From Halichondria panicea (Eukaryota > Porifera > Demospongiae > Suberitida > Halichondriidae): a DNA stretch of 64,000 bases. Below the pieces are notes generated by a model. It ran no database searches and was not told the DNA's origin. It worked only from the letters and a program-made list of their open reading frames with translations. The stretch spans positions 1,864,201 through 1,928,200 of the forward strand of contig NC_087379.1 in assembly GCF_963675165.1 (NCBI RefSeq), in the 5' to 3' direction. Both the position numbers and the translations under genes were made by a program. Of this stretch, positions 55,600 through 64,000 are shown piece after piece. Numbering within the stretch: position 1 is the first letter of the stretch; every line of letters starts with the position of its first letter.

Positions 55600-56560
55600 T
55601 AGTAGCGCATGCAGGGGAAAAAACTCAAAGCTCACAGTTCTCACATGCAGTGACAGGTCAGGTGATGCATGCACAACAATATTCATTAGACCAGCATACT
55701 TGTGGCAACATTCTACACCCACTCTATTCAGTGCTAGCCCTCTGCCTGATACAGACAACACACACTCTCCAAACCATGTTGAAATTGATTGGGATTTAGA
55801 AGCCCAAAGGCACTAGCTGATTTAGTAAGTTTGATTTACATGAAAGTCCTCGGAAACACCTCCTTCTTAATGTCAACAACAGTGCAGCTTCCATGAAAAT
55901 AATGTGAGCAGCTGTTAATCACCTCATTAAATGATGTCAGTAACAGTTAATCTTCACAGTTCATAAATTCTTAATATGCATGGAGGTTGGAACCAACTGA
56001 TTAGATGCATCATGCAGGTCGGTGTATAGTTACGAGAATGTCCGACTCCATGCATGCAGGGAGTGGTACTACTCACGGTACAATGCTCTTTGCTGCATTG
56101 TTTATGTGTATTTGTTTTTCGAGGGGAGACGCGATCATTAAAACTGGGATAAGCTCCCACGCACCGGTATTGGTGGGTGTGGTTTCATGAGGTGAATACT
56201 AGAACTCACGAACATTTCTGCTGAGGGCTCTGGAGCCAAATAGCGAAAAATGTATGTGCACCCACGAAATTTCCCGCTATGGTAAGTTGCAGTATAGACT
56301 AAATTGTAAGTCCCATTAATAGTATACCTCCTCTGAGGCACTTTTCCCATGTACTTCCAATGCAGATCTTATCAACTCCAGTGTCTAATGATCATTTAAT
56401 AGTGATCAACTAGATCTACCATGGATCCAGATCCCCAGGGAAACGGCAACCAAACAAAAACAGCTCAACCACACAAACACCCAATGGAATTTCCCTGAGG
56501 CAACACAGAAAACTTATAACAGGGAACCTAAAAGAAACAATATCACAAGATCTATACAGT
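55600..56560. other. Gap upstream of LRAT gene 1
   Basis: Holds the leader of TRIM copy 5 (to about 55670), a scrap GGGATTTAGAAGCCCAAAGG near 55794, and a repeat 56315-56395 (TGAGGCACTTTTCCCATGTA) shared with 59625-59690. No other gene seen. Confidence 0.5.
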
Positions 56561-56570
56561 GATCTACACA

Positions 56571-57224
56571 ATGATGGAAGAACACAATTCCACAAATGAG
56601 GGCATTGATGTACTTCGAGAGAGATCTCCCAGCTGCCCTATGAGTGAAGATGACTCGGCTAGTAGAGTACACTTTGCCAGTCATCTAAAGCGACGAAGAA
56701 ACCTGAAACCAGGCGACCATATCTACGTGTACCGAGTCCTCCATTTATACCAGCATCACGGTATCTACACGGGGGAGGAGGGAGGAGGAGAGGTCATTCA
56801 TGTCAGTGGACACAAGTTCAGCAAGACTTCGGCTACTGTCACCTCCAGCAGTTTATCAGAGTTCCTTGATGGTGGACTGCTACATCTGGTCTCTTATAAC
56901 GATCCACGCACAAACTTTAAGATATATGGCACTAGTCACACGAGTTGCAGCAGACCAGCTGAAGATGTGGTGAGAACGGCAAAGGAACTCTTAAGCAATC
57001 CCATGAGCTGGGGAACATACAATTTAGTTCATCGAAACTGTGAAACGTTCGCTTACTACTGCAAAACAGGGGCAGAATCTTTGATCGTTAACTCCAGCAT
57101 CAACAGTGATCCTCGGGAATTCGTGATAAGTAACAGAGTTCAAAGTACGGGACCATTGGCCAGACGTATACTACCTCGTCGGGACAGTTCAAACGATGAC
57201 AAAGAAGATACAGGAGAGACTTAA
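56571..57224 (+). CDS. LRAT-domain acyltransferase-like protein 1
   Basis: 217 residues, single exon. After a 40-residue polar N-terminus comes the LRAT (NlpC/P60-fold) domain: LKPGDHIYVYR, YQHHGIYTGEEG (catalytic His), VIHVSG (second His), and HRNCETFAYYCKTG with the catalytic Cys. LRAT/HRASLS enzymes transfer acyl chains between phospholipids and amines or retinol, or act as phospholipase A. No hydrophobic C-terminal anchor is visible, unlike vertebrate LRAT; the tail is polar (RRDSSNDDKEDTGET), so probably cytosolic. The first ATG in frame is 56571. It shares NRVQSTGPLA near its C-terminus with the scrap at 61757. Confidence 0.85.
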   Translation: MMEEHNSTNEGIDVLRERSPSCPMSEDDSASRVHFASHLKRRRNLKPGDHIYVYRVLHLYQHHGIYTGEEGGGEVIHVSGHKFSKTSATVTSSSLSEFLDGGLLHLVSYNDPRTNFKIYGTSHTSCSRPAEDVVRTAKELLSNPMSWGTYNLVHRNCETFAYYCKTGAESLIVNSSINSDPREFVISNRVQSTGPLARRILPRRDSSNDDKEDTGET

Positions 57225-58437
57225 TACCAATATTCATTAGGACAACTGAGCTCTGCATGTTCAAGGCATATAATTACCATAATTATTGTCTTAGGAAGTT
57301 GTTGTAGTACGGTTTATACACCAAACTTTGTGATTGAGCATCATTGATATAAACGTTCATAATAGCAATGGGTGTGTGCATATGTGGCATTCGCTATAAT
57401 TATCACACTCACCACAAGGCCATTTCCTGAGACAGGAGTGATAATAATGACAGTGATAGAGACCACACACACACTAACAAGAAAAAATGGCAGTGGCTAA
57501 GGTGATCACATCTACGTCTATAGAAAGCTATACCTGACTATTCATCAATGCATGCGATATCATAATACTGCACATCATTATATAGTGTATAATTATACTT
57601 GTACATAAGTGATTAAGCTCTGTTGGCTGCTGTGTTGAAAATGTAAAAACTCTTAGCTTCGACGTGCCCATGTCAATGAATTTAAATTTTTTCTCCTGCT
57701 TTGTTCTTGCCAGCGTATAGATACCGTGATGTGCATACATCCCTATATAGTTATTACATGCAGCCGCAAGCATGCAGTTCAGCACATGAAGTAGTAATAA
57801 GTGGTCATTCAGGTATACGTATATATAGGCTTTGAAATCGCAAACAAATCTATCTGTGAAAATAAACTCTATAGCCATAGCCCCTGGACATAATAATGTT
57901 TCACAAAATTTTTCACTACAAGTTCAGTGCATTAGGCCATGCACTGTTAGTTGCATACTTGTTTCAGATGAGAATACTAGCTCGACCCCGATGAGGGAGG
58001 GAGGTCTTCATTACCCATTATTTGATGACGTCGTATCCTGTTTTTTTAACTGACGAAACTACACAAAAGGACAGAGTCTGAACAATAATTATATAAAAAT
58101 TAATGTTTTTTACGCACTGGCTCTTTGGTGCACAATGCAACTTTGCACATGGCGGCACATGGTAAAATAATGCAATGTCAAAAAAAAAGGAGGTTGGCCT
58201 CAATTAATGGCTGACATCAGCAATAATGACTTAATTGAGGAGGTGAGCAAAACCGAGGAGGGAGGTTGATCTGAAACAAGTATGCAACTAACAGTGACCT
58301 TAATGCATGTCATTTAATAACATCAAGGGCGTATACAGATACGCCCCCCTTGATAACATCCAACAATACACTATAGCACTTGTAGTCATTCTGCACAAGA
58401 TCTCCTAGGCCCATGGCCATGCAGGATCACTACAAGT
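57225..58437. other. Intergenic between the two LRAT genes
   Basis: AT-rich, no gene supported. Contains a short GGGCGTATACAGATACGCCC palindrome near 58327-58347, the core end-motif of the 46918/60654 MITE family. Confidence 0.5.
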
Positions 58438-58504
58438 GCCAATAATCTGATCAACTGTGAACCACAATGCGGCATTGTGGTTCACAGTTGATCAGATTAT
58501 TGGC
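58438..58504. repeat. Perfect 33-bp-arm palindrome
   Basis: GCCAATAATCTGATCAACTG begins the left arm, mirrored without mismatch, with one unpaired G in the centre. It lies about 225 bp upstream of LRAT gene 2. A cruciform-forming remnant or foldback; no coding content. Confidence 0.88.
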
Positions 58505-58728
58505 CTGCACCTGATCATACTGGCATTCTGAAGCTTTGATTTTTAGGAAGGACCCAAAAGTGCCAGGGGAGTACCCTATATAGCAGGTCCACCCATATTT
58601 AACACCATTCTAGTTATCACCTTTTTATCAGAGTGGGCGCACCCTTTTTAGTTATAATAGTCAACATCTATTACAGTAAACGTATCTGGTTACACACAAG
58701 ACAAAGTGCATACAGGTTTGGAATCAAA

Positions 58729-59286
58729 ATGGCTAATGATTCTGAGACAGATGATTCTAAAGACAGAGTGATAAGTCGCTATTATCATGGAATTCATCGA
58801 AACACCTTGAAACGAGGAGACCACATCTACGCCTACAGAGGGTGGGGAGTATATTCCCATCATGGTATCTACATCGGCATAAACAAGTCAGGAGTACACA
58901 TTGTAATCCACTTCACGGGAAATCCAGGGAAGATGAAATCAAAGTCCACAGCTAAAATAAGGAGAGCAAGCTTGGACGAATTCTTAGATAGACGTCCGCT
59001 GAGATTGGTAACTTACAACTCGATTGAATTATGTGCCGTATCACACAAACTGGAGAGTTTGACAAAGACTGAAGTACTACAAAGTGCTGAGTACTTCGCT
59101 GAGAATCCTAATGAATGGGATGATTACGACCTTTTGACTAATAACTGTGGACACTTTTGCATCCATTGCAAGACTGGATTAACTGTTTATGATATCATCA
59201 ACAGTAACATTCAAGATCAAGCTAAAGACCCGTTGGTTAAAATGGTTGCCATTGCACGCAAAAGTATATTGGCAATAACATCGTAG
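58729..59286 (+). CDS. LRAT-domain acyltransferase-like protein 2
   Basis: 185 residues from the ATG at 58729 (MANDSETDDSKD); upstream codons in frame start only with GTG. Domain: LKRGDHIYAYRGWGVYSHHG (catalytic His), GIYIG, VIHFTG, LDRRPLRLVTYN, then TNNCGHFCIHCKTG with the catalytic Cys. Paralogous to gene 1 but clearly diverged. No transmembrane anchor; the C-terminus ends VAIARKSILAITS. A polyadenylation signal AATAAA lies at 59308-59313. Same likely chemistry (acyl transfer or phospholipase); substrate unknown. Confidence 0.85.
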   Translation: MANDSETDDSKDRVISRYYHGIHRNTLKRGDHIYAYRGWGVYSHHGIYIGINKSGVHIVIHFTGNPGKMKSKSTAKIRRASLDEFLDRRPLRLVTYNSIELCAVSHKLESLTKTEVLQSAEYFAENPNEWDDYDLLTNNCGHFCIHCKTGLTVYDIINSNIQDQAKDPLVKMVAIARKSILAITS

Positions 59287-59382
59287 TCAATTACGTATGT
59301 ATAACTTAATAAAGGTAAAATTTACGTTTTATGACAATACAATCGTGATACAATCATAAAAAATTATGGTTACTATATAATA

Positions 59383-59497
59383 GTTAGACACTGTTTTGGA
59401 GGAGTCTATGGGATTTAGAAGCCCAAAGGCATTGATTTAGTACTAAAGTGGCTGAGGGCTTCTAAATCACATGGACACCAATAAAACAGTGTCTAGA
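59383..59497. mobile_element. Short MITE with TAGACACTGTTTT ends
   Basis: TAGACACTGTTTTGG at left and AAAACAGTGTCTA at right; inner GGGATTTAGAAGCCC is inverted as GGGCTTCTAAATCAC. Scraps occur at 37173-37290 and 55790-55815. Confidence 0.7.
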
Positions 59498-59699
59498 TAC
59501 TAGTGCGCATGCGCAAACCTTGCCCTCGAGGAGCAGCCTGGCTTAACAACAATACAATTACTTAACAACAGAATACTAGGTATACTAAGTAAGTTGCAGG
59601 TATACTAAGTTCCATAGTATACCTGCTCTGAGGCACTTTTCCCATGTACTTCCCATGTAGATCTTATCAAAATAGTGTCTAACACTATACAGAGCAACT

Positions 59700-60190
59700 T
59701 ACAGGGCTTACATAACATGGTATAGTAATAGCTAAAACAATTGCAAAAGACCCTCCCCCCTCCCCACAGCATCGTGAGAGTGCACCTTGATCACTAATAA
59801 CTGCAAGCGTTTACGGAAAATAAGTTAGGGACCGAAGTCAAGCATCATGAGCAGGCGTTTCGTTATAGCTGCTATTGGAGCTAGTGGGCGGGGGTGGTCT
59901 GTTAATCAAACATGCACTATCAACTTTAATTTCATGCACCTACAGTACTGCAAAACAGTACTGATATCGGTACACCAATATCAACTACATGACTGTATGA
60001 GGCTATAGATCGAGATAGCTCGGCAACGTACCAACAGAGTGCAAGGCACAGGACTATGGGCATGCAGGGGACATTATTTTTACTGAGCTACAGAGCTGAG
60101 GAAGGAAGGAGAAGACACAGTTTGAGCTATAATTATAATGTCACACACATGCCCACACATAATTATTCAGCATCACATGACTTGTCATCA
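59700..60190. other. Gap without a gene
   Basis: Mixed AT-rich sequence between MITEs. Nothing recognisable. Confidence 0.45.
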
Positions 60191-60194
60191 ACTT

Positions 60195-60530
60195 ACGTCA
60201 AGAGTATATGATATAGAGAAGAGAGTATCGAACGTAGGCATATACCGTGTACATCAGATGTATGCGGAGAGTAACGTGACTTCCTGTATCTATCACAAGA
60301 TTAAGCTTGGAATTTGCACACTGACCAATCCAAGCGTGGGTGATGTAATAATATTATCTATCTACAAGAAAGTAGATGACATCACCCATGCACACTTGGA
60401 TTGATCAGTGTGCAAATTCCAAGCTTGTGACAGATACAGGAAGTCACGTTACTCTCCGCATACATCTGATGTACAGTATGCCTACGTTCGATACTCTCTC
60501 TCTATATCATATACTCTTGCTTATACGTAC
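60195..60530. mobile_element. Foldback element with ~155-bp arms
   Basis: Left arm 60200-60353 and right arm 60369-60522 pair almost throughout (for example GGAATTTGCACACTGA against TCAGTGTGCAAATTCC), with a loop of about 15 bases. An open frame crossing it is a by-product. No target duplication determined. Confidence 0.78.
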
Positions 60531-60653
60531 AATGGGAACATTTGGACCATTAATTTTGTACTCCGTAACCTGGGATGTCCCTCAAGTAATGGTCGATCAG
60601 ACAATCGCCACATGCTTGGTTGGTAATTATTTCCCATTAACTAATTGGTACTA

Positions 60654-60903
60654 CCAAGGGTGTATGAAGAGAAGAGGGCATGCAACTCACAATGCATACT
60701 GTGTATAATATACGTCGTATTATATTGATGAGTTAGCAGGATATGCTATATATATATTTAGCCATGATTTAGCCAACCGCCCACTAGGGAATAAAGGCTA
60801 GTCAGAGTATAAAGTGCACGTGCAATACATTCTTAGAAATAAACCCCCGCCCATTTATAATACGTATATAGTTGCATGCCCTCTTCTCTTCATATGCCCT
60901 TGG
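60654..60903. mobile_element. MITE with CCAAGGG ends and TACTA duplication
   Basis: 250 bp. The left end CCAAGGGTGTATGAAGAGAA is inverted at the right (TTCTCTTCATATGCCCTTGG); TACTA lies on both sides (60649-60653, 60904-60908). Same family as 46918-47660. Confidence 0.85.
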
Positions 60904-61079
60904 TACTATACTAACCACCTCTGGCCAAAATAAAATAACCACCACTAGAAAAAAATAACTACCACTTATAATTAGGCCTATACATTTTACATAAAAGGGA
61001 GTGTGAGTTTGAGGTTTAAAATAGCCATGCACTATTTCAAAAATTATGGGCATATCACTGTTTTACTATAGTACTCAAG

Positions 61080-61500
61080 ACTTTAGAAATGCACACGTAT
61101 ATACTAAAGTTCGTTGCATCCATGTCTTGGTGTCTCTTATCGTCCACCGTCCTCAGGAACTTTGATACGCTCACAGATGCATTACTTATATACTTACTAT
61201 AAATCAGTCTTGTCTATCGGATTTAATTATTATTGGTGACTTCAATGCTAATTTCCATCCTTCACATTACATACATGTATGCGCACTTATGTAACTTTTC
61301 GTTGTCACAAATTGTTAAGTGTCCCACTCGGGGTTTTCAGGCACAGACCATTCATCAACTATACATTTAGTGCTGGTTTCAAGGCCGAACAATGTGAATT
61401 GTATATATACTTTCATGCCTGAATTGGCCAGTTCAGATCATTTAGGGTTATTCCTCACCCTGAACAATCAAGGACATTAAGAAACTTTTACGCCAGCGTA
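61080..61500 (+). mobile_element. LINE endonuclease fragment
   Basis: Plus strand: LSDLIIIGDFNANFHPSHY (APE-type motif GDFN) and, after breaks, PELASSDHLGLFLTLN (the SDH active-site motif). This is the C-terminal half of an AP-like endonuclease of a non-LTR retrotransposon of the CR1/jockey kind. Stops interrupt the frame; 5' part missing. Confidence 0.65.
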
Positions 61501-61756
61501 TGGTGCATGCTAATAGTCTGCTATTATATGCATGTAGTAGCTTTAAATTCATTGCTGGAAAGCCACGTGCACCGAGGCATCAGCACCCACCCGCGGTGCT
61601 TTCATTTTATGATATTGACTATCAAGTTAAACAGAATAAGCCAGAAAAAGCGGTAATGTTTACATGCATGCATTTAAACGTTAAGGTCTACACTATAGTG
61701 GCATGGTTTATGGAACCACTGATTGGTAACAGAAATCTTAATTATATGAGTTGAAC

Positions 61757-61828
61757 AGCTCGACAATTAACAGAGTACAAAGTACAGGACCATTAGCTAA
61801 ACATCTACTTACTCACATTGCATTATAG
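61757..61828 (+). pseudogene. LRAT gene C-terminal scrap
   Basis: Encodes TINRVQSTGPLAKHLLTHI, matching SNRVQSTGPLARRILP near the end of LRAT gene 1, at the DNA level too (AACAGAGT-CAAAGTAC-GGACCATT-GC). It lies between two LINE pieces, so a third LRAT gene was once here. Confidence 0.65.
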
Positions 61829-61854
61829 CTTGCTACAGTGAGCCTATATAATTA

Positions 61855-62745
61855 CATGAATTAAGGCGTTTCTCAATGATCGCCAACAACGCGTTGTTCT
61901 AGACACCCAAAGCTCTAAATGGTCAACTGTCACATCAGGTGTTCCTCAAGGGTTTATCCTAGGGCCTTAACTGTTTCTAGTCTATCAATGCCAACACGAA
62001 CTCAGAAACTAGACTATTCGCCGATGACTGTATACACTCTATGGAAATGTATCATGCAAACAGGACTACATTTCCCTACAGAAGGACCTCAAAAAAATCT
62101 TCTTGTGGTCACAAACATGGCAATTATCCCTCAATATCTCAGGTTCTATATGCATATCAAACAAACATTCACCCCCAGTTACACTTACATAATGAACAAT
62201 ACTCCAGTGGAATTTGTAGACAATTTTAAGTACCTATAGGAGTACATATAATTATAGACAGCCATCTAAAATGGAAGGACTATGCACCTCTCATCTGCCT
62301 CACACAAAGCCACCCGCATTCTCAACCATCTACGCAGATCAATGTACAGATGCAGGAGATCAGCCAATAAAAGAGCGTTCACAGCCCTGGTGAGACCTCT
62401 TCTGGAGTACGCTGCCACCGATATGGAGTCCCCATGCATGCGTACAGCTACTGGGAAAGCTGCCTTGGAGAAAGTTCAGAGGAGAGCAGCCCACTGGATC
62501 TGTTCCAAGTGGGACAAACATATAGTCACAGCTGGACAAAATCGTACAACCAAGCCCGAACTGAACTCCAATGGCTAACACTATCGCAAAGGCATGCAAT
62601 ACTGTCATGTTGCCAAACATAATTATAAGATCCTAAACTCTTTGGACTGCATCAATTTCGAGGAATATTTCAGACAACTACAACAAATACAAGGCATCAC
62701 CACCTCACACTATTTTGTGAACAATCGAGAATGAACTGTTATAGG
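61855..62745 (+). mobile_element. LINE reverse-transcriptase fragment
   Basis: Plus strand pieces: SKWSTVTSGVPQG (RT motif), NTNSETRLFADDC (FADD catalytic box), VEFVDNFKYL, then SSASHKATRILNHLRRSMYR, LVRPLLEYAATDMESPC and KVQRRAAHWICSKWD (the thumb/C-terminal block typical of LINE RTs). Several shifts and stops; no intact frame. Likely the same element as the endonuclease fragment upstream. Confidence 0.75.
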
Positions 62746-62749
62746 CATT

Positions 62750-63235
62750 CGTATTTCATTAATGCCCCATATACTTATGGAACACTCTTCCAGAAGACAT
62801 TGTAAGCTCAACTTCATTGAAGTTATCAAAACTAAGCTATTTGACGTTTCAAATTCATGTACATTAGAATGTGTTTGTTTGTATTCTCAGGGGAGTACTC
62901 TTATAGGTTTTTACTTAAACCTTCTGAACAACCCTTTCAGTTGATAAAATCTCAAAATAATTAAAGTAAAAATAATTAAATTAATGATATACGCATGGTA
63001 CCATGCATATGCATGTACACAAATAGAGCAAGTAAGTTTCATAACGATTAGCAATCATTATAGTATGGTTATTCGTGTACTTAATTATAAAACAAAGGGA
63101 AGCATTAATTATTTATTCCTTTTTGTTTAGGAGATAAAAATGCAATTAAATCCAGCAGTAACAATCGAAGTAAGTGTGTTGTATATTCAAAATTACTGAT
63201 AAATAAGCCAAAAACAAATATTTAATATTCACTGC
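62750..63235. other. 3' tail of the LINE remnant and AT-rich gap
   Basis: Residual LINE 3' sequence (EVIKTKLFDV near 62820) then AT-rich spacer. Nothing else supported. Confidence 0.45.
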
Positions 63236-63481
63236 ATGCTGAGGAAAACCACACATTCCAGACGGTATTTAAGGGGAGAAGCAGTGCCTGAACACATGCA
63301 TGCATCTACCAAAACAATGGCTGAGTCTAAAGAAATTAATGCAGCAGTTGGAGACCACGTTTGTGTCGAGCCCCATTATAACAAGCATGGCATCGTTGAC
63401 AAACTCAATGGCTATAATTATATACGTTCAGAGTGTTTCATTTTTCAAATGAGACGCAAAGATTTTGACAAGTCCTTTTAG
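63236..63481 (+). pseudogene. Possible LRAT N-terminal fragment
   Basis: Open frame with MAESKEINAAVGDHVCVEPH then YNKHGIVDKLNG, which resembles GDHIYVYR....HHGIYTG of the two LRAT genes (GDH box and the catalytic His position). It ends after 80 codons without the NCE/CKTG half. Either the first exon of a split gene running off the family pattern or a relic. Weak call. Confidence 0.35.
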
Positions 63482-63789
63482 TGAATTTAGCGAGGGAAAA
63501 CTACATAACTAGAGCACTAAAGTGCAAACCCTCGGCTGGTGACATGATTATAAAGAAACCATATAATGCAGTGCATTGCCATAATTATAGTGATGTTGTT
63601 ATCATCATCATGCATGCATGACTTGCACAGCAACTCAGGAGCAATAAAACTAAACCAGACTGGAGGCATGCTGAAACATTTGAGAACAGGTAGTAGTACT
63701 ATATAGATATATGCACTGTGGATTAGGATCACAGCAAAGAGAAGCCTGGAGTCTCAGAGAAGTATGGCTCCAGGTCCTGCTGGATCCCA

Positions 63790-63885
63790 GTCAGCTAAAG
63801 CAAGCTTTCTACTTTAGTGACCCTGTTCCATTGTTCCTGGTATATACAGCTTTCTACTTTAGTGACCCTGTTCCATTGTTTCTGG
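63790..63885. repeat. Tandem duplication, 43-46-bp unit
   Basis: AGCTTTCTACTTTAGTGACC and the following CTGTTCCATTGTTCCTGG occur twice in tandem. Confidence 0.85.
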
Positions 63886-63938
63886 ACCTGGTACAGGATC
63901 ACTTCAGTTATAAGTAACACATGTGCAAGTTCTGTTCA

Positions 63939-63941
<3 letters not shown>

Positions 63942-63980
<39 letters not shown>
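63942..63980. repeat. Poly(T) tract
   Basis: About 39 consecutive T near the window end; possibly the A-tail of a minus-strand retroelement lying beyond the window. Confidence 0.8.
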
Positions 63981-63985
<5 letters not shown>

Positions 63986-64000
63986 GTTTGATGCAGAGGA

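Noticed and set aside
60138-60404. Small protein gene across the foldback
   Set aside because: Lies in the arms and loop of an inverted repeat, no family resemblance.

Overview
The window is animal nuclear DNA: AT-rich, full of microsatellites and MITEs, with genes split by short GT-AG introns. It carries RING/B-box/coiled-coil/filamin/NHL proteins (TRIM-NHL), LRAT-type acyltransferases and exon pieces of NUP210, ABCF3, FARSB and VPS26. TRIM-NHL expansion together with DUF6589- and DUF7869-type transposon genes suggests an early-branching metazoan, most likely a demosponge. This is inference; nothing here fixes the species.

Layout. 1-7.4 kb: exon fragments of ABCF3, NUP210 and a tyrosine-kinase-like (TKL) gene, then TRIM-NHL copy 1. 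7.4-14.8 kb: a Penelope-like remnant, MITEs, broken FARSB and ABCF3 copies and a 962-bp element with ~107-bp inverted repeats. 14.8-23.8 kb: a 9.0-kb DNA transposon with 74-bp TIRs and a 7-bp target duplication, carrying a DUF6589 gene and a convergent RecQ-like helicase; it sits inside a NUP210 exon copy. 24.1-26.6 kb: TRIM-NHL copy 2. 27.6-37.5 kb: a second large element with a multi-exon DUF7869-type transposase, a ParB-like gene and a DNA-methyltransferase-like gene. 37.5-44.4 kb: Penelope-like and RLE-type retroelement remnants and TKL, neuralized-repeat, VPS26 and NUP210 fragments. 44.6-55.1 kb: TRIM-NHL copies 3, 4 and 5. 56.5-63.5 kb: two whole LRAT-type genes, LRAT scraps and LINE pieces.

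Two themes stand out. First, the TRIM-NHL genes form a graded series. Copies 1-3 are full length, copy 4 has lost RING and both B-boxes, and copy 5 is only a six-bladed NHL propeller. All five keep the same 5' end, the same 5'UTR intron and an uninterrupted frame, and each is followed by a NUP210 exon scrap, so they spread by segmental duplication. Second, the 27.6-37.5 kb element pairs a ParB/MTase-type module, otherwise known mainly from bacteria and phages, with a DDE-like transposase. It appears circularly permuted: the ParB half ends and the MTase half begins at the same 14-bp sequence, and a near-perfect palindrome with 35-bp arms between the convergent genes could be its two ends joined. 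Eight copies of an ACCTAAATTTAGGT-type palindrome flank that junction, reminiscent of parS sites.

Limits: exon borders were read by eye from GT-AG signals and family memory. No searches were run. Family names rest on recalled sequence patterns.
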